Shown: positions 22,377 to 64,000 of the stretch, in pieces
How positions within the stretch are numbered: position 1 is the stretch's first letter
Layout of the letters: each line of letters opens with the position of its first letter
Origin: Pteria penguin
Taxonomy: Eukaryota > Mollusca > Bivalvia > Pterioida > Pteriidae
Reading direction: 5' to 3'
Length of the DNA: 64,000 nt
Assembly (NCBI GenBank): GCA_035048485.1
Contig: CM068588.1
Span: 25,757,118 to 25,821,117 of the forward strand
Translations under genes and position numbers: made by a program
The notes under the pieces: model-generated
Told to the model about the DNA's origin: nothing
Database searches by the model: none
What the model saw: only the letters and a program-made list of their open reading frames with translations

Positions 22377-22439
22377 GCACCAAAACTCAAAATAGGGCAT
22401 AGACGAACTATATATATGACCATAATTTAAGTTTTGGAG

Positions 22440-23070
22440 AAGAAGGTGGAGGTCAAGGGGGTTGTGTAAGTTCTTCTTGTATCAGTGTACAGGACTTGTC
22501 ATACAGAATACACACATGTAAAATGGACTCTCTATCTCTCTATGATTATACTTTACCGTCAAAGTAAAAGTTTTTTTAAAAAAAAGTCAAATGTCAAGGC
22601 CAAGGTCACAACGTCAAAAATTCTGGTACCAAAAGAAAGATCTTGCCACAAAGAATATACATGTGTAGTATGAATACCCAGTCTCTTTTGGTTCAAAAGT
22701 TATAGCTAAGGTTAAAGTTTTTAAAAAATAGGTCAAATGTCAAGGCCAAGGTCACAACGTCAAAAATTTTGGTACCAAAAGAAAGGTCTTGCCACAAGGA
22801 ACATACATCTGTAGTATGAATACCCAGTCTCTTTAGGTTCAAAATTTATAGTTAATGTTAAAGGTTTTAAAAAGGTCAAATGTCAAGGCCAAGGTCACAA
22901 ATTTTGGTACCAAAAGAAAGATCTTGCCACAAAGAATATACATGTGTAGTATGAATACTCAGTCTCTTTTGGTTCAAGAGTTATGGTCAAGGTTAAAGTT
23001 TTCTGGACAGACAGACAGACGGACAAGGTGATTCCTATATACCCTCCAAACTTCGTTTGTGGGGGGTATA
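22440..23070. repeat. Interspersed element with three ~145-bp tandem units ('gtcaaggccaaggtcacaa')
   Basis: The motif recurs at about 22593, 22739 and 22882. Each unit carries 'ttttggtaccaaaagaaag', 'cttgccacaaagaatataca' and 'cagtctctttnggttcaaaa'. It ends in 'gacagacagacggacaaggtg' and 'ggggggtata'. Confidence 0.75.
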
Positions 23071-23113
23071 AAAAAACAAAACACCTCCCCTCTAAAAAAC
23101 AAAACACCAAGCT

Positions 23114-23276
23114 GTGTTTGTGAAACACTAATGCCCCTGGCAGCATTAAAGTCCAAAAATTCATTTTTTTAAACATGAAAGTCATTGTCAAGGTCAAAAG
23201 GGCATTGACCTTGGTGTCATTTAAAAGGGCTAAAAAAAAAATAAAAATAAGCCCCTGATCTTTCGATCCGGGAACA
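23114..23276 (+). repeat. 'gtgtttgtgaaacac' repeat family, short copy
   Basis: The head palindrome is at 23114-23128, then 'taatgcccctggcagca', 'caaggtcaaaagggcattgacc' homology to the copy at 35873, and the end 'tcgatccggga'. Confidence 0.7.
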
Positions 23277-26230
23277 TGTCTCTGCTATGATAGAATGATG
23301 GAAGACAATCCTATATCCTATAAGCCAGATTCCTATATATCCCAAAACCATATTTATGGGTATCATAACAATCAAGAATAAGAACAAATTATTTGCACAT
23401 ATTTATTCTACATTGACGACATATGAATTACGAGACGTAAATTACAACTTATAGTCTTTTTGTCCTCATCTCAATTAAAATAACAAGATATACAGTAGCA
23501 GCATAGCGTACAAGTTCATGGGACTACAAAATCTCAGTTTACCTAATTCTATATGACATGATCTAAGCTGTTACTTATCATTTATATACTTGGCCTACCG
23601 CCCCTGCCTCAAAATCATACAACAAATACAAAATTCAAGAATACTGATGCTATGGTGGGTGTTTTTTTACTTGATTAACAGGAACGAGAAACATACTGGA
23701 ATAAAAATTGAGGAAAAACAACTTTAAACAAAGAGAAATTGCACTTTTTGGATAATATCATATATTTAGAAACATTTACAAATATATATATATATATACT
23801 AAATGTAGCAGTTCAGATTTTTCAGTAGTTTGCATGATTGAGCTTTTCCATTAAAACAAACACAAGAAGAGGGAAAAATTGACATTTCAAAAGTGCTACA
23901 CAAATAAATATTTCACCTTTGACCTTGGTTCTGTATTGAAAATGATGATTCTTTTGTACTATTTCTCAGAGGATACTTTGTAAAAATATCTTGAATGAAA
24001 AAATAAGAGAGAAAATAAGTAAAAAAAAAAAAAACAATGACCACAAAAAATTAATAAATACATAATGATAAAATGAACTGATAAACAATGATCATATAGT
24101 GAAAACAAAATTCACAACATTCAGAATCAAATTACAAAATAGTGAAACATTCTTTATATACAAGAGGCTACTACTTTCAATCATAATTGTGTTGTTATGG
24201 CAAATGATTAATGTTGTATTGTGAATTCAGTTACTGAATAATAAAAAATGAATATGGTGTTAATATGACTACAAGATTGCACCACTGTGTAGTGAAGTAT
24301 ATTTAGAGCTGCATGAGATTAAACTGTTGCTATAGCAACACTGAAAATATATGAAACCCATTCTGTAACATTAATACTACATGTACAAACACATACCGGT
24401 ATATAAAGTAAGACTGTAAAAATTGTATTTCCAAGGCATCCCTCGGTTTCCAATGGAATCAAAAGAAATGCCAATAAAACTATATTGTTTTTATTCTTTC
24501 ATAATTGCATTATCTCTCACCTTTGTACCTAGATTTGATCACATGCTCTGATAAACTCATTCAAACTTTCAAAAGAGAGAAAGCAGTTGAAAAATTACTT
24601 AATATGATCTTACAAATCCGAAACTATAAATGTATAAATGAGTTTCCTTCAGAGTTCATACAGGAACAAGTATTAACAAGATGTGATGTACAGGATATGC
24701 ATTTAAATTAATTGCAAAGTTATTCTTTGTTTTTCATTTATGCACACTATAATTTTACAAGTCAATGATCTCCCTCATTTACACTGTAGTAGTAACATTG
24801 ACTGGTTTATGTATATACAGACTGAATTAAAAATTACTTTTGACAAAAATCAACTGATTTCCATTCGTTACACATTCCTATTGTTTACCATATTGGAATA
24901 CATGTATAAAAATCTAAATATAAACATTTCAAGAAAACATTTTTTCTACAAATGAATTTGATACGAAAATATATCATCATGATTTTGTACTTCACTATAA
25001 TATACCAATATAATTATATAAAACAACAAGTTATTTTGTCATAGGATAATGCAACAAAATTGAAAAAAAAAATAAAGTGTTTAAAAAATTTAATAACTCT
25101 TTCAGGAAAAAGAGGTTTCAAGGAAAGTTGTACTCTGAATGTAATATGTGACAGAGTATGGGTTTAATACAAAATTATTTCAGACATCATTTAGTCATGA
25201 TTCATTATTTTTATACTTAGATATGTAAGGTCTGACTACATGCTCTTAGATACTGGACTTGATTCATAGGACAAAAAGAAAAAAACAATTTGCATTAAGC
25301 TTTACACATAGTATACATATATTTGATAAAAAAAATCATGACAATGTATGGACCTTGGAAAAGACATTCCCTAATTATGAACATCATGAAAGACAGTAAG
25401 TAGTCCATGAAAAGTCTATCCTACCATGGTCCCTAAAGCTTTGATTCCTCAAAGTCTCCAATACTCTTGTTCAGCTCGCTCTTGCTTGTATGTAATTGTT
25501 ATTCATAAAATAACAAAAACATTACCTTACTGTTAAAGTAACATAGAAAATACTTAAAACATGTGAAACAATCCACAGTATCTTTTAAGAACATAATCAA
25601 TGTTTGGTCTTCATATGATAGCAAATTTCATTTCTTTACCAACTGGAATATTGATGAACAAAATTTCCCTGACATTTCATGGGAAGAGAATCTCAAAGAA
25701 TATGGTGTTATTTTCCTGTTACTCAGCATGCTCCAGGACTTGTTGCTGTATCAAAGACTTTTCTTTCACATTTTTTTTTTCAATGACACGACTTGTATGA
25801 ACTGGTCTCATTAACTTACAGGCAACGAACAAGCATAGGTCTGTCATATATTTCTCCACATTATTCTGGATTATGCATGTGTATTTTCTAACTCCAGGTT
25901 GCCATCTTCTTATGAATTATGAATGTATACATTTATAGTACATGTTAAAACTGAAGCATGACACTGAACTTGGTAATTGGAAATCCAGTCACAATTTCTT
26001 AATTCTCTTTAGGGAGAGCCTTGTCCATGCTGAACACAGTGAAGTTCTGAGATATATATATGTACAAACACTTGAAAAGAGTCCTGAAATAAAAAAAGAA
26101 AACATTTACGTATATGCAAGATAAGATGGATAAACAGCATGTTTATTCCCACTAAACTCATTTGGCAATGTTATGACAATAACAAAAATTTTAGGTTTAT
26201 GTGTATTTATTGCATGGTGATACGAATACT
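23277..26230. other. Intergenic or distal Gi 3' region, AT-rich, no gene seen
   Basis: No ORF with family resemblance and no repeat beyond short AT microsatellites. It could contain part of a long Gi 3' UTR, but nothing in the sequence shows it. Confidence 0.4.
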
Positions 26231-27668
26231 TCTACTCACTTCTATAGAGTGTGCACATATCTAGATTCACATTTCTATAGAGTGTGCACATATCTAGATA
26301 CACATTTCTATAGAGTGTGCACACATCTAGATTCACATTTCTATAGAGTGTGCACATGTCTAGATACACATTTCTATATAGTGTACACATGTCTAGATTC
26401 ACATTTTTATAGAGTGTGCACATGTCTACATATAGATTTCTATAGAGTTTGCACATGTCTAGATACACATTCCAATAAAGAGTGAGCATGTCTTGATTCA
26501 CATTTCTATAGAGAGTGAACATGTCTAGATACACATTTCTACAGAAAATGAACATGTCTACATACACATTTCTATAGAAAGTGAACACGAGTGATCTTGT
26601 CTGCATACACATTTCAATAGAGAGTGAGCATATCTAGATTCACATTTCTACAGAGTGCACATGTCTAGATACACATTTCTATCCAGAGTGAACATGTCTA
26701 CATGCATATTTCTATGGAGAGTGAACATGTTTAGATACTTGTTTCTCCAGAGTGAACAGGTCTAGATACACATTTTTATAGAGAGTGAACATGTCTAGAT
26801 TCACATTTCTATAGAGAGTGAACATGTCTAGATACACATTTCTACAGAGTGAATATGTCTAGATATACATTTCTGTAGAGAGTGAACATGTCTAGATACA
26901 CTTTTCTATAGAGAGTGAACATGTCTAGATACAAATTTCTACAGAGTGAACACGTCTAGATACACATTTCTACAGAGTGAACATGTCTAAATACACATTT
27001 CTATAGCAAGTGAACATGTCTACATACACATTTCTATAGAGAGTGAACATGTCTAGATACACATTTCTTTAGAGAGTGAACATGTCTACATACAAATTTC
27101 TATAGAGAGTGAACATGTCTAGATACAAATTTCTATAGAGAGTGGACATGTCTAGATACACACTTCTATAGAGAGTGAACATATCTAGATACAAATTTCT
27201 ACAGAGTGAACATGTCTACATACACATTTCTATAGAGAGTGAACATGTCTAGATACCCATTTCTACAGAGTGAACATGTCTAGATACACATTTCTATAGC
27301 GAGTGAACATATCTACATACACATTTCTACAGAGTGAACATGTCTAGATACACATTTCTATAGCGAGTGAACATATCTACATACACATTTCTACAGAGTG
27401 ACCATGTCTAGATACACATTTCTTTAGAGAGTGAACATGTCTACATACACATTTCTATAGAGAGTGAACATGTATAGATTCACATTTCTATAGAGAGTGA
27501 ACATGTCTAGATTCACATTTCTATAGAGAGTGAACATGTTTAGATTCACATTTCTATAGAAAGTGAACATGTCTAGATACACAGTTCTATAGAGAGTGAA
27601 CATGTCTAGATACACATTTCTATAGAGAGTGAACATGTCTAGATAAAAATTTCTATAGAGAGTGAACA
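26231..27668. repeat. 33-bp minisatellite, about 43 copies
   Basis: The unit is acatttctatagagagtgaa followed by catgtctagatac. 30- and 31-bp variants with 'acagagtgaac' are interspersed. The 33-bp period keeps frames open on both strands, producing false ORFs such as repeats of LYRNVYLDM. There are no unique spacers. It lies downstream of the Gi stop codon. Confidence 0.95.
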
Positions 27669-28244
27669 TTACAACTACTGCATCATAACACCTACCAACT
27701 ACTTTTTTCCTTTAGAGTTGTTACTAGTTGTTACATGATGGCTGAATGTGCTTAATAATTTTTTCTAAATAAAATCAACATAGACCATACACTGGATTAT
27801 CAGTTTACTTGGATGGTTTTGTTTTGTTTTTGTGTATGTGTTTTTTTTTTCTTTGGGGGAGGGGGTGGGGGTGGGTGAGTTTGTTTTGTTTTTATTCATT
27901 TATCTATTTTTTTTTTCTGTTAATTATATTAAAAGGAAATAAAAATGAGTATGTGTTTGATTATTGCACTTATGTGATGACAGCACCTGTCTGACGCAAT
28001 GCACATAAATTTAGACCCATGAAATGGACATACTTGAAGAAAGCAGATATTCAATTTAAAAAAAAGAAGAAAAAGAAAAAGAAAATATGACATTCTTCAA
28101 ATTGGCACAAACTTGAACTTCTCAAATTATACATCCACAGAGAGATTTTGATATGAACAATGATTTGACAAGCAGATTTAGCTCTGAAAATGTGGTTATT
28201 ATATTCAACACACAATGTTGTTTGTCACTGTATTCTCTCTCTCT

Positions 28245-28283
<39 letters not shown>

Positions 28284-28354
28284 CATACATATAAATATAT
28301 AAATATATCACAATACATTATAAACTCCTAAAACTCACAGGAAAACTTACAAGC
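27669..28354 (-). other. Probable Gi alpha 3' UTR, with TA/CATA microsatellite and candidate poly(A) signal
   Basis: This is non-coding sequence downstream of the Gi stop. A (TA)n/(CATA)n microsatellite at about 28248-28306 lies some 50 nt past the stop. A minus-strand AATAAA occurs at 27896-27891. The true 3' end is not determinable from sequence. Confidence 0.4.
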
Positions 28355-58903
<30,549 letters not shown>

Positions 58904-60237
58904 GGTTCAAGTTTTAGTCCACTCCCAATATACAAAAATATAACTCAACACGAATTCAAACTCCCCTAAAATGATTCTCTCATCATTACAACACGACAGA
59001 CTTCTCGAAACATTGATATATTACAAAGAACATTTCCTGGTATACAAGGGCGTCCGCCGCAACACGGTGTCAGGGCAAGTCCTTAGCGTTTTCTGCTCTA
59101 AATTTTCAAGGGCTTTAAATATTAATGATCATTGAAAACAGGATTCCGTACTTAAAAACGCATCATCAATGGGATTTGGTTGGACTCTGTTATTCTGTCG
59201 TAAGGCGCTTTTTAGTATTTATGAATAGGTAAGTTTTTTATTTAAAGTTTCTATTATGTTAGCTTGGTCGATACAATACAGCTTTTGACAGTAGATGAGA
59301 TAAGATGGGGTATCTATACAAGAGCTTGTTCGCTTGTTTATCATTGTGCAATCGTAGATTCACACACAATTTAGGGGTCAAGGGGCAAAGGAGAGTATCC
59401 AGGTAACCCTCATGAATTTTTATATTTATAGCTTCGCAAAGGAAGGGGGCTATGTTTTTTTAAATTAATTTTCCTTTTTTGCGTTGTTGATTACCTTACA
59501 GACATTTCAGCTTAAATAAATTAAAAGGCAACGCTTATGTAACTTCAAATCTTAAACATATAGCAATGCACCTTACTAATGAATAGTTGGGCTAGAATAC
59601 CACCTTAATGATTTCGTCATTTCTTGAACATCCAAATCTCTACTATAAGTCTACCTTTTGTATCGACATAGTGTGGATCAGAGAAATTTCATTCACAAAA
59701 CACTGGAGTTTTTACCAGCACTTATGCCAACAATTAAATAATTCAACAAGAGCCCATCTACCAACTTAGTTATATCAATAATTTCCAAACATATTCTCCG
59801 TTACGTCCACGCACAGTCAAAACTTGACGGAATTTACGCTTTTCATCATTTGTGTAAATATAAAGACGTCACCTCCAAGGTGTCGGGGAAACCAGAGACC
59901 TATAAGAAAGCTCACACTAAAACTATTCCACACAATTGATACTCTCGTGCACCTTATTCCCGGCATTCTATATTCGTATTCACACTGTTGTGTTATACTA
60001 ACGTTTAAAACATTTATTATGTTTAAACTTTAAATTGTTATGATAAAGTTCAAACAAAATTAATGTTTTAAACTTTAGTATAAAAGTTGTAACAATGATT
60101 TGTTATAACTAGAATTTTCTATCGGACAAATACCAACACTGCAAGGTCGTACCACAAACTTGGTCAAAGGCTCACGATAAAATTGACCTTAAAGGTATTA
60201 TTTTAGTCCAAGGTCATGAGTACCCTTGTGTCATGGG
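58904..60237 (-). other. Upstream of Gi start: 5' UTR and promoter region, limits unknown
   Basis: No TATA box or initiator could be assigned with confidence. No other gene seen. Somewhat GC-richer sequence lies at 59040-59100. Confidence 0.35.
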
Positions 60238-60874
60238 TACCAATCTGATTAAAACCGTATCTTTATTCCGCTTCTCTATTTGTCCCATTGTGGATAAAGA
60301 TCTGGTGAAACCCCGTAAGGGATCGTGTTCTGATGAACTCTCATGACGTTTCAGTCACCGAAACCATTATTTCCCATAGCCAATCAATGACTCGGCTAAG
60401 CGCGTGGAAGTGACGCAATATGCAACAAGTAAAAAACGAAGAAGTACCGAAGGGTAAACTATATCTCATAGTCCATGGAATAAAAGGACAATATCGTGTA
60501 TAGAGTCGTATTCAGACAAATGCAAACCCCAATAAAATCGAGGTGAGGCCAGGTGCCTGAGAGGAGTAAGCGTCCCCTGGTTACATGAAACACCCGTCGC
60601 AAGTCCTTCCACAACTTTTTAAGTCGAGGAAGTAAATACATAAATATACACGTATGAACACATGAAGAAGACGCTGTTCAAAAGCTACCTTGTAGGTCCC
60701 ACACGCTGGGGATGCTAATTTCACCCCTAGGAATTTGTAGCCAATCCACTGATAGGCTGAAAATCAGAGTTCATCAGAAAATGACCCCTTGCAGGGTTTT
60801 GCCAGATTTTTATCCGCAATTGGACAAACAGAGAAGCGGAATAAAGATATGATTTTCATCAGATTGCATTGGTA
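60238..60874. mobile_element. Foldback element with ~105-bp inverted arms
   Basis: Arm 60238-60341 ('taccaatctgattaaaaccg' through 'tctgatgaactct') is the reverse complement of 60766-60874 with about 80-85 percent identity by eye. The loop contains 'aggtgcctgagaggagtaag', itself a repeat-like motif. No ORF of note. Confidence 0.75.
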
Positions 60875-61837
60875 ACAACTGTACATTCGCTTTGAGTATG
60901 GTATGAGTGTGTGTGTACTAGAATGCTCTAGATTGAAACCCCATCAATAAACTTGACATTTGGAAACAAATAAAACAATAGGAATCTTTCTTTTGTCATG
61001 GGCACTCTTTAATGTATGTGCAAAGTATCAAACAAGACTAGGATGAAAAGCGACAGAATTCCAGTCCACGAGCGAACAAAAGACAGACGAATAGATAGCA
61101 ATCTCCAAAGCAGAGTTACGGTCCTTGCACTCCCCTTGTGTGTGTAGATTGAAAAGGAACGACAACTCTGCTTTGGAAATTTGGACAGATAGATGCGGTG
61201 AAATCCGTATCCCAAACTACAATTTGGTAAGGTTTACAAATTCAGGTATTGTATGCTTTATGTTCATTCAATGATAACTAATCGAGGCTATTCCGATATT
61301 AAACCTGTATATTAATCCGTGGGCGTAAGAACGGCCGGTGAGTTTCGGACTAGGTGTTATGTGCTAAGAAGTACAAAACTCGCCGACATCCAATACCGCG
61401 TTCAACAGAAGATTCAATCAACACCTCCGGTTCCAATGCTTTGCTACCTAATTACATTTCTCACTACAGCAGTGTAGTGACATCACAATGAATAAGCAAG
61501 CCGTACGGATGGCCTCATATAATGCCGGATCTCGGTGAATATCGAAGAACTGTAGAGGAGAGTTCGAACCCTATACTTTATATACATTATTACATGGGTC
61601 AATTCTCCTAATACATGTGCGTAATTATTCTGCTGGGGATGAATATAGTCCCAACTCGGGTACTCTACTGCTGGTTATAATTATTATATATATACACACA
61701 CCTTTTTTGATACTAGTATATTCCTACGAATATAGACCAGTGTCGAGACAGCACACAGTACTTTTTAAACTAAATACCCTCTCTAGTGTTTGACTATGTG
61801 ATACTCATAGTTGTTGATAGGGAAGAAGTCTGAAGAC

Positions 61838-62064
61838 GGTACTGAGAGACTAGTGTCCCTTTTATCAACCGTCCTTAGTCGGTACCGCAACTATTTGACC
61901 ATCAAAAGGTACTCACAATTGAGATGACTCAGAAGCTAGCGTCACTTGCATTTACCGTCCTTAGTCGGTACCGCAACTATGTGACAATCAAAGGTACCCA
62001 CAACTGAGATGACTCAGAAGCTAGCGTCACTTGCATTTACCGTCCTTAGTCGGTACCGCAACTA
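61838..62064. repeat. ~85-bp tandem repeat, about 2.7 copies
   Basis: 'ccgtccttagtcggtaccgc' recurs at about 61869, 61955 and 62040, with 'gatgactcagaagctagcgt' between. The first copy is more diverged than the last two. Confidence 0.85.
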
Positions 62065-62239
62065 CATTGCAGTCAAGTATTTTTACAGCGTCATTTATTT
62101 ATTTTAAAATTCGTCGACGTTCTACGCGTCCATGGCGGATTTTTTTCTTCTCTGTACTAGGATAGTATGTGTTATTTCTTCTTATATATTACATGTATAT
62201 ACGGCAATACTGTACTTCAATAACACTGGTGTTTCTACC

Positions 62240-62340
62240 ATGTCACAATGACTATGTTGTGAACATATATACATGTATTACATGTATATTACATTACATA
62301 TATACATATTAAATGTATATTACATGTGTCTTTTTATACT
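62240..62340. repeat. Low-complexity 'acatgtatat' tract
   Basis: Irregular repeats of 'atacatgtattacatgtata'. Confidence 0.6.
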
Positions 62341-63483
62341 AAGAAATAAATAGTTTAATGAAACCAAAGTGATTAATATGTCTTTCAACATATCTGAGGA
62401 GTTCTATACCGTACATGTGATTAAGAAGCACGGAATTTTTTGTCTTAGCATGAATATTACATAATACTATAACAGAGCACTGCCATGTCGATGTCCTGCT
62501 GCAGTGTTCATCAGCTCTGGAATTTTGCCTGACTAATTTGCCGAACCTTAACAGTGCAATTCATGGAAACGTGCCCTTAAAACGTTCCGAGTGTATTCAC
62601 ATAATACTTGATACACTCTTTAGATAAACACGTTTGGTTAGAGATACATATATCTATACATTTCATTCGGTTTCAAAGGACTTCAAAGGGGCTGCTTGCA
62701 AAAATGTGCTTCATCCTGACATGCAAATGCGTTTCGATTTGTTGATGATATATACAGGTCATAATAATAAGGTGGTCATCATGTCACTACCAAGTGATCC
62801 TAACACCATAATAGTAACGTGTCCAACAAGAACTAGCGGATCTATCCTTGAAAAAACAAATTTACATCGCCCTTGACCTTGGTCTTGGGAAATGACCTTT
62901 GGTCATGATCATGTCACATCTTTCATTAAATAACAAAAATACAATTATATTGATAACCACCATAGAAAATGTTGTCTTAATAGATACCCCCAACACACAC
63001 ACACACACACTAATTACCAGTTTAAACCGTACCTTGAACTTGGTGTTGCGACCTTGGCTCAAGGTGGTCACACGCTTTTGAATCGGGAATATGGGAATGG
63101 GTTTTAAGATCTCCGACTCATATACACTTGCACATTTTTTCATCTGAGATTTTACCTTATCATTTCATTGGGAACCACCGCTCCTCGTGTACTCTGCATA
63201 GCTTAGTTAATAATGGCGTTGGCTGATGCATAATGGTATTGGGGTTTTTTGTTACTTAATCAATGCATCATAATACCAGACCAAATATAAATAATAAAGA
63301 AAACAGTGAAATACTGTTGTAATATGATCTTAACATTGACCTTATCATCTTAATGCCGATAGCACTGACCCACACGGACCAAACGCTTTTTAATTAGGGA
63401 AAATGTGAAAGTTACCTTCGTTATATATTTCACCATTTTTTTCTAAGTCCGCTTGGTCCCTGTCAAGCCTGTGGACGAAAGAA

Positions 63484-63770
63484 GTCGGTGTGGCTTAATC
63501 GGCAAGGTGCTCGGCTTATGACCGAAACTACGGCGAATGGTGCTTGGTTTGCGACTCACAGGTGACCCGTTTTTCGTCAGAGACAGTAAAACATTCGTGT
63601 TAGGTTACACGTTAAAATCCCTCATTGGTGGGTCCGCTGCAGAGTTTTTTGTTTTTTGTTTTGTTTTGTTTTGTGTGCGTGTGGTTTTGTGTGTGTGTGT
63701 GTGTTTTTTTTTTTTCTGAAATGCGACTTCCGGAAACTGTCACCCCGTAAGTGAAATAAACTGACTTAAA
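63484..63770 (+). mobile_element. Degraded SINE with internal G/T-rich tract
   Basis: It starts 'gtcggtgtggcttaatcggc' (A-box-like), then 'gagacagtaaaacattcgtg' and 'aaaatccctcattggtgggt', matching the family at 29.5 kb. The B box is rearranged. A T/G-rich tract lies at 63645-63715. Confidence 0.6.
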
Positions 63771-63771
63771 C

Positions 63772-63849
63772 CATCTTCACGAGTCAAGGGGATGCGCTAC
63801 GTAAAGGGAGAGAAGTTTACTTAGCGCATCCCCTTGACGCGTGAAGATG
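63772..63849. repeat. 28-bp-arm inverted repeat (hairpin)
   Basis: Left arm 63772-63799 (catcttcacgagtcaagggg then atgcgcta) and right arm 63822-63849 are reverse complements with one mismatch. After one further mismatch the stem continues GTAAA/TTTAC. The loop is about 10 nt. Confidence 0.9.
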
Positions 63850-64000
63850 AACTTTTAAACGATAATCAAACAAAGATGCCTACGGACCTACGAACAAAGT
63901 GATTCTATTATAGCCTCCCCAAGCTTCGTTCACTGGTATATAAACGTGTTATTAAGACATGTGAAAGCACATGCACTGTTGGCGTAAAAAGTATACATCA

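Noticed and set aside
26201..27669. Open frames on both strands made of repeated LYRNVYLDM or CTYLDTHFYRV units
   Set aside because: They arise from the 33-bp tandem repeat, whose period is a multiple of three. No start context, splice sites or family support.
62131..62250. ATGGCGGAT with a good Kozak context upstream of the Gi gene
   Set aside because: The frame closes after about 37 codons in AT-rich sequence and there is no coding signal.

Overview
The window is metazoan nuclear DNA, most likely from a bivalve or a closely related lophotrochozoan mollusc. The evidence is GT-AG introns, two animal genes, AT-rich introns, tRNA-derived SINEs, an RTE-type LINE, and many repeats built on 'caaggtcaaggtcac'-type units of a kind familiar from bivalve genomes. 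The species cannot be fixed from the sequence. No bacterial-style gene organisation is present, and nearly all short ORFs here are chance.

Two protein-coding genes lie tail to tail. The 3' ten coding exons of an ST7 (suppressor of tumorigenicity 7) orthologue run on the + strand from 2112 to 12520; the 5' exons lie outside the window. A complete eight-exon G protein alpha-i gene runs on the - strand, with its ATG at 58903 and its stop codon at 28355-28357 (CDS low end 28355). It encodes 357 residues. The internal exon sizes (43, 142, 158, 129, 130, 154 nt) are those I recall for vertebrate GNAI genes, and the C-terminus is that of a pertussis-toxin-sensitive Gi. The N-terminal helix is unusual.

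Layout: 1-12520 holds ST7 exons and introns. One intron carries a 33-bp minisatellite. Another carries a nested transposon: a Harbinger-like MITE split by an LTR-like composite element. 12521-28354 is intergenic or UTR. It holds a decayed RTE LINE (about 14.88-17.96 kb, - strand), unidentified coding-like sequence (18.8-19.7 kb), a SINE, several periodic repeats and a 1.4-kb 33-bp minisatellite. 28355-58903 is the Gi gene, whose introns carry SINEs with visible target-site duplications, minisatellites of 38, 42 and about 44 bp, nested miniature transposons, and several copies of a 'gaggccc...caggtgagcta' repeat family. 58904-64000 is the Gi upstream region, with a foldback element, an 85-bp tandem triplication, a SINE remnant and a near-perfect 28-bp-arm hairpin.

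No convincing undescribed gene system was found. The most interesting items are the nested composite transposon at 8.15-10.25 kb, the divergent Gi N-terminus, and repeat families that spread consensus nuclear-receptor half-sites (TCAAGGTCA).
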